Positions 24,385-32,907 of a stretch of 34,960 nucleotides of DNA are shown piece by piece. The notes below the pieces were generated by a model, which was not told the origin of the DNA, searched no databases, and saw nothing but the letters and a program-made list of their open reading frames with translations. The translations under genes were made by a program, and so were the position numbers. The number at the start of each line of letters is the position of its first letter. Position 1 is the first letter of the stretch. The stretch spans positions 1 through 34,960 of the forward strand of contig JBFJJW010000006.1 in assembly GCA_041612095.1 (NCBI GenBank), written 5' to 3'. The stretch comes from Solimonas sp041612095. GTDB lineage: Bacteria > Pseudomonadota > Gammaproteobacteria > Nevskiales > Nevskiaceae.

Positions 24385-24992
24385 CTCCGGTACCAGCGCC
24401 GATTGAGCGCGTTGATGATCTTGATCGGGTACTCGACGCGACCGAGGCTGCCGTTGTAGCGACCCAGCGCATTGACCAGGTTGCCCTGCTCCTTGTCGAG
24501 ATAGAACTTCAGAATCGTGCATCCCATGCGCAGATTGGTCTCGATCTGGAACAGGTTGTCATCAGGCTTGCCAATCTCCTTGAGCCAGAACGGCATGACC
24601 TGCATCAGGCCCTGCGCCCCGGCCACCGAAACCGCATAGCGGTCGAAGTAGCTCTCGACCTCAATCACGGCCAGTACCAGCTCCGGGGCGAGCTTGGCCC
24701 GGCGCGCCTCACGATGAACCAGCCGCAGCAACTCCAGGCGCTGCGTGTCGTCGGGCAGCAGACGCTTGAGCCGCTCGGACATGTCCACCAGCCAGACTTC
24801 GGCGTCGTAGCGATGCTCGAAGCTATCCGCGGCATTCACTGCCTTGACCAGCAGCTCGCGCAACTCAGGATCGGGCGGAACCGGCGCAGACACCGGCGCC
24901 GCCCAAACCTGCGAGGAGCCACCCAGAAGCAGCAACAGGAGCAGCGACCGCAATGCCGTCATCACCAGCCGCTGTCGAGTACAGAACGTCAT
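24381..24992 (-). CDS. Lytic murein transglycosylase (SLT domain)
   Basis: A 203-residue exported enzyme that cleaves peptidoglycan between MurNAc and GlcNAc, forming 1,6-anhydroMurNAc. A hydrophobic signal segment (about residues 12-32) precedes a helical linker and the SLT domain from about residue 95. Glu113 in VIEVESYFDRYAVS is the expected catalytic acid, with GAQGLMQVMP (126-135) and ALGRYNGS as further SLT motifs. Starts at 24962 or 25004 are possible. It follows proS on the same strand after about 40 bases, and probably shares its transcript. Confidence 0.9.
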   Translation of the reverse strand: MTFCTRQRLVMTALRSLLLLLLLGGSSQVWAAPVSAPVPPDPELRELLVKAVNAADSFEHRYDAEVWLVDMSERLKRLLPDDTQRLELLRLVHREARRAKLAPELVLAVIEVESYFDRYAVSVAGAQGLMQVMPFWLKEIGKPDDNLFQIETNLRMGCTILKFYLDKEQGNLVNALGRYNGSLGRVEYPIKIINALNRRWYRS

Positions 24993-25032
24993 GTGGCTAT
25001 ACACGCCGATGCGGACCGGGGGCCATGCGCCG

Positions 25033-26736
25033 CTACGCCGCCAGTTTCTCCAGCACCGCAGCTGCGGTGGCAGGAATCATTTCGGCCTTGTCGGCGCGAC
25101 GATGCTTGTACTCGAACTGCGCCTGAGCCAATCCCTTGTCGCCGATGACGATGCGATGCGGAATGCCGATCAGCTCGGCATCGGCGAACATCGACCCCGG
25201 ACGCTGGCCGCGATCGTCCAGCGCCACGTCGATATCCGCGGCCTGCAGCTCCGCATAAAGCTGTTCGGTGGCCTGCCGCACGGCCTCGGACTTGTCCATG
25301 CCGATAGGACACAGAATGACCCGGAACGGCGCAATCGCGTCCGGCCAGATGATGCCGTTGGCATCAAACGACTGCTCGATGATCGCAGCGGCAAGACGCG
25401 TGACACCGACGCCGTAGCAGCCCATCTCCGGCACCACGGCCTGCCCCTTCTCATCGAGCACCGACACACCCATGGCACGCGTGTACTTCTGTCCGAGCTG
25501 GAAGATGTGCCCGCCCTCGATGCCGCGGTAGAACCGGATCGCGCCCTGGCCATCCGGCGCCGGGTCGCCCTCGGCGATCATGCGCAGATCGGCGGTCTCC
25601 GGCTCGGGACAGTCACGCCCCCAGTTGGCGCCGCGCAGATGGTGATCGTTTTCATTGGCACCGCAGACAAAGTCGGCCAGCGCCACCGCAGCGTAGTCGG
25701 CGATGACCGGGATCGGGCAGTTCACCGGCCCCAGATAGCCAACTTCGCAGGCAAATACCTTCTGCACCTCTTCCGGTGCCGCCATCTGCAGTGGACTTGC
25801 GACCTTGGGGTGCTTGGCCGCCTTGAGCTCATTGAGCTGATGGTCGCCACGCAGAGCGATGCCGACGAGCCCCCCTTCGCGCCCCTTGACCACCAGCAGC
25901 TTGACCTTTCCGGTCAGCGGCACGTCCAGAAATTTTGAAACCTGTTCGCAGGTTCTCTGTCCCGGTGTGGCGACCTTCTCCAGGCTTGCGGCGGCTGCGG
26001 CACGGGCCCCGCTCGAAGGCAGGGTTTCGGCCGCTTCCACATTGGCGGCGTAACTGCCGCCTTCCGCCACCGCCAGCAGGTCCTCGCCCGAGCCGGCCAG
26101 AATATGGAACTCCTCCGACAGCGCACCGCCGATGTTTCCACTGTCAGCCTTGACCACGCGAAACGTGGCGCCGATGCGGGTAAAGATGCGCGTGTAGGCC
26201 TCGCGCATGTTGTAGTACTCGCGTTCGAGGTCCGCCGCATCCATGTGGAAGGAATAGGCATCCTTCATCAGGAACTCGCGTGAGCGCATGACGCCAAAAC
26301 GCGGGCGACGTTCATCGCGGAACTTGGTCTGGATCTGGTAGAAGTTGATCGGCAGCTGACGATACGAGCGGAAATCCTGCTTGACGTGATGACAGATGAC
26401 CTCCTCATGGGTCGGCCCGTAGCAGAAGTCGTTCTTGTGTCGGTCCTTGAAGCGCAACATCTCGTCGCCCATCACCTGCCAGCGACCGGATTCCTGCCAC
26501 AGCTCGGCCGGATGCACCGAAGGCATCAGCAGCTCCAGTGCCCCTGCCCGATTCATCTCCTCGCGGACGATGGTCTCGATGCGCGACAAGGTGCGCAGGC
26601 CGATTGGCATCCAGCTGTACAGTCCGGCGCCCAGCTTGCGGATATAGCCGGCGCGCAGCATCAGCTGATGAGAGACAACCTCGGCGTCGGCCGGAGTTTC
26701 TTTGGTGGTGTGCAGCGGGAACTTGGAAAGGCGCAT
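25033..26736 (-). CDS. proS: Prolyl-tRNA synthetase, bacterial type with editing domain
   Basis: A 567-residue class II aminoacyl-tRNA synthetase charging tRNA-Pro; E. coli ProS has 572. Seen in order: motif 1 region with SHQLMLRAGYIRKLGAGLYSWMP, motif 2 with NFYQIQTKFRDERRPRFGVMRSREFLMKDAYSF split across helices, an inserted editing domain (about 220-400) with the YLGP segment and CGANENDHHLRGANW, motif 3 near GCYGVGVTRLAAAIIE, and a C-terminal anticodon-binding domain. The insertion clears mischarged Ala-tRNA-Pro. The ATG at 26736 gives the conserved start MRLSKFPLHTTKETPADAE; upstream extension is not needed. Confidence 0.96.
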   Translation of the reverse strand: MRLSKFPLHTTKETPADAEVVSHQLMLRAGYIRKLGAGLYSWMPIGLRTLSRIETIVREEMNRAGALELLMPSVHPAELWQESGRWQVMGDEMLRFKDRHKNDFCYGPTHEEVICHHVKQDFRSYRQLPINFYQIQTKFRDERRPRFGVMRSREFLMKDAYSFHMDAADLEREYYNMREAYTRIFTRIGATFRVVKADSGNIGGALSEEFHILAGSGEDLLAVAEGGSYAANVEAAETLPSSGARAAAAASLEKVATPGQRTCEQVSKFLDVPLTGKVKLLVVKGREGGLVGIALRGDHQLNELKAAKHPKVASPLQMAAPEEVQKVFACEVGYLGPVNCPIPVIADYAAVALADFVCGANENDHHLRGANWGRDCPEPETADLRMIAEGDPAPDGQGAIRFYRGIEGGHIFQLGQKYTRAMGVSVLDEKGQAVVPEMGCYGVGVTRLAAAIIEQSFDANGIIWPDAIAPFRVILCPIGMDKSEAVRQATEQLYAELQAADIDVALDDRGQRPGSMFADAELIGIPHRIVIGDKGLAQAQFEYKHRRADKAEMIPATAAAVLEKLAA

Positions 26737-26785
26737 GGCTCGCTTCGCGTAAAGATGGCGCGAATTGTAGCGGGCGGCATCGAAC

Positions 26786-28357
26786 TCAGGGCAGCGACCA
26801 CAACTCCGGTCGGTGCAGATAGAACCCCTGGGCATAGTCCACGCCCATATCGCGCAGGCTGGCCAGCGTCGGTTCGTCTTCCACCCATTCGGCAATCGTC
26901 GTCAATCCGCGCAGGCGTGCCAGACGGGTGATGGCCTCCACCATCGCCGCATCGGTCGCATCCTTGGTGATTCCGCGCACAAAGCTGCCGTCAATCTTGA
27001 TCGTATCCACGGCCAGCGACTTCAGATAGGTGAAGGACGACATCCCCGAGCCGAAATCATCCAGCGCGACATGACAGCCGAGCTCGCGCAGCGCATTGAT
27101 CAGCACGATCGCGCGCTGAATATTGGCGATGGCAGCGGTTTCGGTGATCTCAAACCGCAATCGCTCCGGGCTGACACCCGTCTCCTCGATAGCGCGGGCG
27201 ATGAAGGCAGCAAAGCCGCCTTCGGTCAGGCTGCTGCCGGACAGGTTCACCGCCGCACTGGGCATCAACTCCGCCGGCGTCTGCGACAGCCAGCGCAGTG
27301 CGCGCAGCACGATGCGACGGTCCAGCTGTGCCATCAAGCCGTAACGCTCGGCAGCCAGCACCAGTTCACCGGGCAGGGTCCACCCGAGCGCACCCTGTGG
27401 CCGCAGCAGTACCTCGTAGTGCCCCGGGTCTCCTGGCGCCTGCAGGGCCACCACCCGCTGCCGGAACAGCGCAAAGCGGCCACCCTCGAGCACGTCGAGC
27501 ACCCGTGCCCCCCAGGATTGCTCGCCGCGCACACGCTGCAGCTCGCCATCATCGGCGCGATAGATCTCGATGCGGTTGCGCCCGTGCTGCTTGGCGGTAC
27601 GGCAGGCGGCGTCGGCCGCAGCCAGCAGTTCGGTGAAGTCCTGCGCCGTTTCGCTGAATGCGGCGATGCCCATACTGACTGTGACGCCGTAGCTGCGGCC
27701 GCGCCATTCGAAGCCCTGCGCCGCTACCTGAAACCGGAGTCGTTCCGCCACCTGCCACCCGCGTTCGGTATCGGAGTACCTCAGCAGCAACCCGAACTCG
27801 TCGCCACCCAGATAAGCCAATTCGTCGCCATCGCGCAGCAGGCTTTGCAGCAACCGCGCCAACTGCAGCAGCAAATCGTTGCCGGCCTCGCGACCGTAGG
27901 CATCATTGACCAGCTTGAACTGATCCACCTCGATGTAGATCAACGTGCCCTCATGCGTTGCCATGCGTGCGCGCAGGCAGGCCTCGAATCCGCGGCGATT
28001 CATCAGCCCGGTCAGCGGATCGACCTGCTGGGCATCCGCCTCGGGGGTGCAGGGGTGCGCGGTCCAGACCAGCATCGGCTCACCCTCGCCCTCGATCGCG
28101 CGCACCTGCTGGTACAGCATGTGCTCGCCACCGTTGCTGCTGCGCAGACGCGCCAGGCCGTCATGGGCGCTCGGACGGTCCTGCAGCACCGTCAAGGGGC
28201 GGCCGATCAACTCGCCATCGCTGTAGCCAAAGGCGCTGCTCAGCGCCGGATTGACGGCAATGAAACACAGGGTTCTGGCATCCAGCAGCGCGGCGGGCAG
28301 CGGCAGGCTGTCAAAGGCCGCGCTCCCCAACTGATCTCGTCTGACGGGTGAATTCAT
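26786..28357 (-). CDS. PAS-GGDEF-EAL cyclic di-GMP turnover enzyme
   Basis: A 523-residue soluble signalling protein. A PAS-like domain (about 12-105) is followed by a GGDEF domain with intact GGDEF (184-188) and an inhibitory-site RDGD (175-178) exactly five residues upstream. An EAL domain follows, with EVL (315-317), Asn371, Glu403, Asp433-Asp434, Lys454, Glu490 and Gln510, the residues expected for phosphodiesterase activity. Both synthesis and hydrolysis of c-di-GMP are therefore possible, gated by the PAS domain. No transmembrane segment is present, so the input is probably cytoplasmic. It lies 49 bases upstream of proS on the same strand. Confidence 0.93.
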   Translation of the reverse strand: MNSPVRRDQLGSAAFDSLPLPAALLDARTLCFIAVNPALSSAFGYSDGELIGRPLTVLQDRPSAHDGLARLRSSNGGEHMLYQQVRAIEGEGEPMLVWTAHPCTPEADAQQVDPLTGLMNRRGFEACLRARMATHEGTLIYIEVDQFKLVNDAYGREAGNDLLLQLARLLQSLLRDGDELAYLGGDEFGLLLRYSDTERGWQVAERLRFQVAAQGFEWRGRSYGVTVSMGIAAFSETAQDFTELLAAADAACRTAKQHGRNRIEIYRADDGELQRVRGEQSWGARVLDVLEGGRFALFRQRVVALQAPGDPGHYEVLLRPQGALGWTLPGELVLAAERYGLMAQLDRRIVLRALRWLSQTPAELMPSAAVNLSGSSLTEGGFAAFIARAIEETGVSPERLRFEITETAAIANIQRAIVLINALRELGCHVALDDFGSGMSSFTYLKSLAVDTIKIDGSFVRGITKDATDAAMVEAITRLARLRGLTTIAEWVEDEPTLASLRDMGVDYAQGFYLHRPELWSLP

Positions 28358-28446
28358 TTACGGGCTTGATCGGCTATCAAGACGGGCGGAGCATTGGTCA
28401 TGGCTGATGATGACTGAAAGCTACTCGTCAGTCACATCCGGTCCGC

Positions 28447-28478
28447 TAGGAAATTCAGCCCGGTACGGGGAGTTCCTA
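28447..28478. repeat. Interrupted inverted repeat in the GGDEF-EAL/PHP divergent region
   Basis: TAGGAA (28447-28452) and TTCCTA (28473-28478) are exact inverses, and CCC/GGG inside can extend a hairpin. It lies in the 214-base gap between the divergent c-di-GMP enzyme and PHP lipoprotein genes, about 90 bases from either start. A regulator site or leader structure is possible. No promoter hexamers could be assigned with confidence. Confidence 0.3.
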
Positions 28479-28571
28479 AAGCCGGTTGCGAAATGCTCAA
28501 ACGGTCATCGTCTCTTGGTAGATTGGACACCTACGTTAAATTGCATCTGATTCTGGGGGAGACCAAGCAGC

Positions 28572-31007
28572 GTGAACTACGGACTGCGCCAAATGGCGAT
28601 AATCGGCATGCTGTGCGGTCTCGCCGCCTGTGGCGGCGATTCTCAACCGCTGGCGGAATCACCCAGCCCACCGCCACCGCCGGCGGACGTGACGCCGATC
28701 TGGCTCAAGGGCGATCTGCATGTACATGACGATCACTCTTCCGATGGCAGCGCGCCGCGGCAGCTGGCCGACGACCGCGGCCCCGGCAACGTGGCGATAC
28801 AGGACCAGATCAGCTTTGCGCGCCTCAGCGGCCTCGACTTCCTGCCGCTGACCGACCATCGCACCTACGACCAGCACTACGACCCGAACTGGGAGAGCGG
28901 CGACCTGCTGCTGATTCCCGGAGAAGAGGCCAACGGCTCTCCGCACGCGACGGTGCACGGCGCGGTGGATACGGTGGTTCAGGGCGCGGATGACGGCGAC
29001 AACGGCGACCTGCGACGCTTGCAGCAGTCAATCTGGTTCGCGCACAGCCAGGGCGCGGTGTGGGTGACCGCGCACCCGGACGATGGAGCGGTCGAGGACG
29101 ATGGCTCGCCGAATGCGCGTGCCAGCGCTGTCGGCGTGGACCTGGTCGAGACCTGGAACCGGGCCAGCAATATCGAGAAGGAGATCGACTACGCGGAGCA
29201 TCGCTGGAACGCCGGCTATCGTTTTGGCATTGCCGGCGGCAGCGACAACCACTTCCGCGAAATCTGGCTGTTGGCGGGTCCTGGCCTGCCCACGACCGAC
29301 GTCTATGCCGCGGGCCGCAGCGAGCGCGGCATCCTCCAGGGACTGCGGGACGGCCGCACCCGGCTGTACGCCGATGCCGCATCCCCCATCGTGAATCTTG
29401 AAGCCGACTTTGACGGCGACGGCGTGTTTGAGGCGACCGGCGGCGACGAGGTGATCGCACCGCTGGGGCAGAAAGGCCAGCTGCGCATCAACGTTGATCG
29501 TGGCATGGGCACCAGCGTGTTGCTGTATGCGGCGCCCGGGCGCAGTGCCGGACCGTTGGCCACCTTCAGCCCCAGCCTGCTGGAGCTGCAGTCCAGCTAT
29601 CTTGTGGATGTCGAGGCGCCAGCCGAAGGCTGGTATCGCGTCGAGGTCAGAGGCCTGTCGCTGCCGCACAGCTTCGACACCAGCGAGATTCCGACCTCGA
29701 TCGTGCCGATGCCGCAGGAGCTTCCCAATCAGCTGCGTGCAGCCACCTCACCGATCTTCGTTTCCACCGCGGCTGCCGTTGCGCAGCCGGAGGTCCCGAT
29801 CCCCGTCGACAGCGGTGTTGACGAAGGCGCGCGCTGGGTGCTGGGCGGCACTGCTGCGTTCAGCGGCTTTGCCGATCTGGCCGTCAGCACCGGCTACCGC
29901 CACGTGGTCGCCGAAATCCACGAACCCGGCGTCACCCGCGTGCAATACCGCCGCGGCAGCGGCGACCAATGGGACGCACCGTTGACCCTGAGCGATTCCG
30001 GCAGTGCGCGCTTTCCGCAGATCGCCGCGCTCGGCAACCAGGTCTGGGTGGTGTGGCAAGACGAGGCCGGCGGCCAGCAGCCGCGCCGACCGTCGATCCG
30101 CATGCGCCGCTCCGAGGACGCGGGCGTGACGTGGAGCGCGATCGACACGCTGCGGGCACCGGACGGCCGCGCGGAGCATCCCGCGATCGCGGTGACGCCG
30201 TCAGCAGAGGCCGTCGTGGTCTGGCAGGAGATTCGAGCCGGCGAACCGTTTGATGTCTACGCGCAGGTGCTGGGCCGGGATGCCGAACCGATCAACCTGT
30301 CGCGGTCCGGAAAAAGCATTCAGGCCGCGCACCCGCTGGATACGCGGTCCGCGCGCTACCCAGCCTCGGTATGGCCGCAGGTTGCGGTCGCCAGCGACGG
30401 ACGCATCGCCGTGGGCTGGCAGGACAACCGCACAGACCCCGATCCGTTATGGACCGGTCAAAGCCTCACCGGCGAGGGTACCGACCCGGACAACTGGCAG
30501 ATCGGCCTGCGCCTGCGCAGCGCCGGCGCCAGCGACTGGGGCGAGTTGCACAGCCTCGGTGCGGATGACGCCGCCGACCGCCACCCCGATGTGGCGTTCA
30601 CCGGCGACGGGCGCTGGGTGATCGCCTGGGAAAGCAAGCCGCTGCGTTCCTCCGGCGTCAATCTTGAAATACGGGCGGCGCAGGAGTTGGCCGACGGCAG
30701 CGCAAGCGAACCCACCCCCCTCGCCCCCAGCGCACATGGCATGGGTCAGTTCGTGCGCCTGGGGCCGGGCGCCGACGGTGACGTGCTTGCGGTCTGGGCC
30801 GATAGCCGTGCCGATGATTGGCGCTGGCGCGTGATGCACGCACGGCTGGAGCAGGGCCAGTGGGCTGCAGCGGAGCTGATTTCGGCGCCGGGCAACAACA
30901 CCTGGCCGGCAATCGCACAGGGCGAGATCGTGTTTGCCAGCACGCGTCGCGCGCTCCGCCTGCAACGCGACCCGACCCAGCAGATCTACTGGCTGCCGGC
31001 GCGCTAG
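28572..31007 (+). CDS. PHP-domain phosphoesterase fused to a beta-propeller-like repeat region, lipoprotein
   Basis: An 811-residue predicted lipoprotein. The signal peptide ends in LAAC (Cys20), followed by a Pro-rich linker. Residues about 44-270 form a PHP metal-hydrolase domain: GDLHVHDDHSSDG (47-59), LTDHRTY (94-99), GEEANG (117-122), AHPDDG (167-172) and GGSDNH (222-227) supply the His/Asp/Glu metal ligands. Residues about 400-800 carry recurring strands of the type VVWQDEA, VVWQEIRA, VGWQDNRTD, IAWESK and AVWADSRAD about 55-70 residues apart, plus one Asp-box SEDAGVTW near residue 515, as in sialidase-like propellers. The substrate is unknown. Start is GTG at 28572; ATG 28593 is possible. 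Confidence 0.85.
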   Translation: MNYGLRQMAIIGMLCGLAACGGDSQPLAESPSPPPPPADVTPIWLKGDLHVHDDHSSDGSAPRQLADDRGPGNVAIQDQISFARLSGLDFLPLTDHRTYDQHYDPNWESGDLLLIPGEEANGSPHATVHGAVDTVVQGADDGDNGDLRRLQQSIWFAHSQGAVWVTAHPDDGAVEDDGSPNARASAVGVDLVETWNRASNIEKEIDYAEHRWNAGYRFGIAGGSDNHFREIWLLAGPGLPTTDVYAAGRSERGILQGLRDGRTRLYADAASPIVNLEADFDGDGVFEATGGDEVIAPLGQKGQLRINVDRGMGTSVLLYAAPGRSAGPLATFSPSLLELQSSYLVDVEAPAEGWYRVEVRGLSLPHSFDTSEIPTSIVPMPQELPNQLRAATSPIFVSTAAAVAQPEVPIPVDSGVDEGARWVLGGTAAFSGFADLAVSTGYRHVVAEIHEPGVTRVQYRRGSGDQWDAPLTLSDSGSARFPQIAALGNQVWVVWQDEAGGQQPRRPSIRMRRSEDAGVTWSAIDTLRAPDGRAEHPAIAVTPSAEAVVVWQEIRAGEPFDVYAQVLGRDAEPINLSRSGKSIQAAHPLDTRSARYPASVWPQVAVASDGRIAVGWQDNRTDPDPLWTGQSLTGEGTDPDNWQIGLRLRSAGASDWGELHSLGADDAADRHPDVAFTGDGRWVIAWESKPLRSSGVNLEIRAAQELADGSASEPTPLAPSAHGMGQFVRLGPGADGDVLAVWADSRADDWRWRVMHARLEQGQWAAAELISAPGNNTWPAIAQGEIVFASTRRALRLQRDPTQQIYWLPAR

Positions 31008-31351
31008 TCCCGAATCTTCAGCACCCTTTCCTGTGGCTGGCCGTCGCGCAGCTGCCAAGCGCGCATCTCGAGCACGCCCTTGGTGTTCAGCGACACCAGC
31101 AGGCTGATGCCGCCTTCGCGCAGCTCGGTGGCCTGGGGCACGGCGGCGGCCTGTGGATGCGACCACAGGTCCGCCCACAGCGTGTCGGAGCCGGCGGGCT
31201 GCTCGCGGTTGAGATGCAGCGAGCGCGGCTCGCCTCCGCGCGCGCCGACGACACCGCGTATCGCGTCCGGTTGGGCCACCTGCGCCGCGTGAAGGATCGT
31301 GATTGCCAGCGAGCGCGGCATCACCAGATCAGGGGCATCGGTCTTGTTCAT
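31004..31351 (-). CDS. Degenerate JAMM/MPN-fold protein beside MoeB
   Basis: A 115-residue protein that follows the outline of small bacterial JAMM (M67) peptidases: VMPRSLAITILHAAQVAQPDA, then LWSHPQAAAVPQATEL and LLVSLNTKGVLEMRAWQLRDG. The usual catalytic Glu is Ala30, the first His of HxH is Trp63, and the metal Asp is Glu76; only His65 remains. It is therefore probably inactive as a zinc peptidase. Active relatives are often encoded next to MoeB/ThiF enzymes and trim ubiquitin-like sulfur carriers. The ATG at 31351 overlaps the moeB 3' end by 23 bases. Its stop shares a CTAG with the convergent PHP gene. The family call is by eye. Confidence 0.65.
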   Translation of the reverse strand: MNKTDAPDLVMPRSLAITILHAAQVAQPDAIRGVVGARGGEPRSLHLNREQPAGSDTLWADLWSHPQAAAVPQATELREGGISLLVSLNTKGVLEMRAWQLRDGQPQERVLKIRD

Positions 31352-32072
31352 TTCGGTTTCCACAGACGGGACATTGCGGGTCGGGCGCGATCTTATGCGA
31401 GCGCCAGCGGAGCTGCAGCGCGTCCCAGGTGTGCAGCACACCGGCCTGCGCGTCCAGGCCCAGCAGCAGCTTGAGCACCGCCAGCGCCTGCAAGGCACCG
31501 ATGGTCCCGACCACGGGCCCCAGGATGCCGGCCTCCTCGCAGGTCTCCGCGGCGCCGCCGGTATCGGGATACAGGCAGCGATAGCACGGGCCACCGCCGC
31601 GCAGATCAAACACCGCGAGCTGGCCTTCGAAGCGGATGGCCGCGCCGGAAACCAGCGGCCGGCGCGCAGCAGCACAGGCCTGATTGATGGCGTTGCGCGC
31701 CGGGAAGTTGTCCGTGCAATCCAGAACCACGTCCACCTCTGCAACTGCAGCGCTCCAGGTTTCCGGTGTGGCCGCGCTGTACTCGACCTCGGGATTCAGA
31801 GCCGCCAGCTGCGCCAGTGCGGCTGCGGTCTTGCCGCGGCCGACATCCGCCTGCCGGTACAGGGTCTGACGTTGGAGATTGGATACGTCCACGCGGTCGC
31901 CATCAGCCAGAATCAGGCGCCCCAGTCCGGCACCGGCCAGATACTGCGCGGCGATGCTGCCCAAGCCGCCCAAGCCCACTATCAATGCGCTGGAATCACG
32001 CAGCAGCTGCTGACCATTGACGCCGACTTCGCGCAACACGACCTGCCGTGCGTAGCGCGCAAACTCAGCCAT
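31329..32072 (-). CDS. moeB: MoeB/ThiF-family E1-like adenylyltransferase
   Basis: A 247-residue enzyme that adenylates the C-terminal glycine of a ubiquitin-like sulfur carrier (MoaD or ThiS). The nucleotide motif is GLGGLGS (33-39), followed by DGDRVDVSNLQRQ (57-69) with the conserved Arg/Gln contacts and DCTDNFPAR (118-126). Zinc ligands are C163xxC166 and C234xxC237, and the crossover segment ETCEEAGILGP is typical of MoeB. No rhodanese domain is attached. The ATG at 32072 overlaps the prmC end by 8 bases. Whether it serves molybdopterin or thiamine synthesis cannot be told, since no carrier gene is in view. Confidence 0.9.
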   Translation of the reverse strand: MAEFARYARQVVLREVGVNGQQLLRDSSALIVGLGGLGSIAAQYLAGAGLGRLILADGDRVDVSNLQRQTLYRQADVGRGKTAAALAQLAALNPEVEYSAATPETWSAAVAEVDVVLDCTDNFPARNAINQACAAARRPLVSGAAIRFEGQLAVFDLRGGGPCYRCLYPDTGGAAETCEEAGILGPVVGTIGALQALAVLKLLLGLDAQAGVLHTWDALQLRWRSHKIAPDPQCPVCGNRNEQDRCP

Positions 32073-32907
32073 GCCAGCAGCCACCGGTCGCGCGCGGCTG
32101 CCCGCCCAGATCACGGCGGGTTTCAATCCGCTCGAAGCCCGCGCTTGCAAACATGCCCTGCACCTCGTCGGCCTGATCGTAGCCGTGCTCCAGCAGCAGC
32201 CACGCGCCGGGCTTCAGGTGCGCAGATGCCCCGGCCACCAGGGCCCGCAAGCAGCCAAGACCGTCGCCGCCGTCGCTGAGCGCCAGCGTCGGCTCATGCG
32301 CCAGCGCCGCCAGGTGCGCATCGCCGGCAGCGATGTAGGGTGGATTCGACACGATCAGATCGTAGCGCGCACCGGGCAGCGGCACGAACCAGCTGCCCTG
32401 CCGAAAATCGACCACCGCCGCCGGGATCCCCCGCGCATTGGCACGCGCCAGTGCCAGCGCGTCCGCAGACACGTCCGTCGCCGTCACGCGTGCGTCCGCG
32501 CGCTCGCTGGCCAGGGCCAGCGCGATCGCGCCGCTGCCGGTACCGATATCCGCAATCTCCGGGCCTGGAATGCCGCGTACGCACTGCAATGCCCACTCCA
32601 CCAGCAGCTCGGTTTCGGGGCGCGGCACCAGTACCGCCGGACCGACCCGCAGCGTCAACGTCCAGAACCCCTGGGTGCCCAGCAGATAGGCTACCGGCTC
32701 TCCATTGACACGGCGCTCGATCAGCGCGCTGAACGCATCCTGCTGCGGCTCACTCAAGCACTGCTGCGGTCGCGTGAACAGCTGTGCCCGATTGAGGTGC
32801 AGCACATGGCCGAGCAGCAGTTCGGCGTCGAGCTGCGCACTGTCGCTCCCGGTCAGGCGGGCCTTGGCAGCGAGCAATGCGTCGGCAATGCTCAAAGGCG
32901 GGTTCAC
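32065..32907 (-). CDS. prmC: Release factor glutamine methyltransferase
   Basis: A 280-residue SAM-dependent enzyme that methylates the Gln of the GGQ motif in release factors, including the RF1 encoded just upstream. The helical N-terminal domain (about 1-90) is followed by LVPRPETE, the SAM motif DIGTGSGAIAL (120-130) and the substrate motif NPPY (188-191). The GTG start overlaps the prfA stop as GTGA, a classic coupled prfA-prmC pair. Confidence 0.95.
   Translation of the reverse strand: MNPPLSIADALLAAKARLTGSDSAQLDAELLLGHVLHLNRAQLFTRPQQCLSEPQQDAFSALIERRVNGEPVAYLLGTQGFWTLTLRVGPAVLVPRPETELLVEWALQCVRGIPGPEIADIGTGSGAIALALASERADARVTATDVSADALALARANARGIPAAVVDFRQGSWFVPLPGARYDLIVSNPPYIAAGDAHLAALAHEPTLALSDGGDGLGCLRALVAGASAHLKPGAWLLLEHGYDQADEVQGMFASAGFERIETRRDLGGQPRATGGCWHG

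Noticed and set aside
26813..28351. 512-codon open frame on the plus strand opposite the GGDEF-EAL gene
   Set aside because: It is an antisense shadow of a clear c-di-GMP enzyme in GC-rich DNA, and its translation lacks any recognisable domain.
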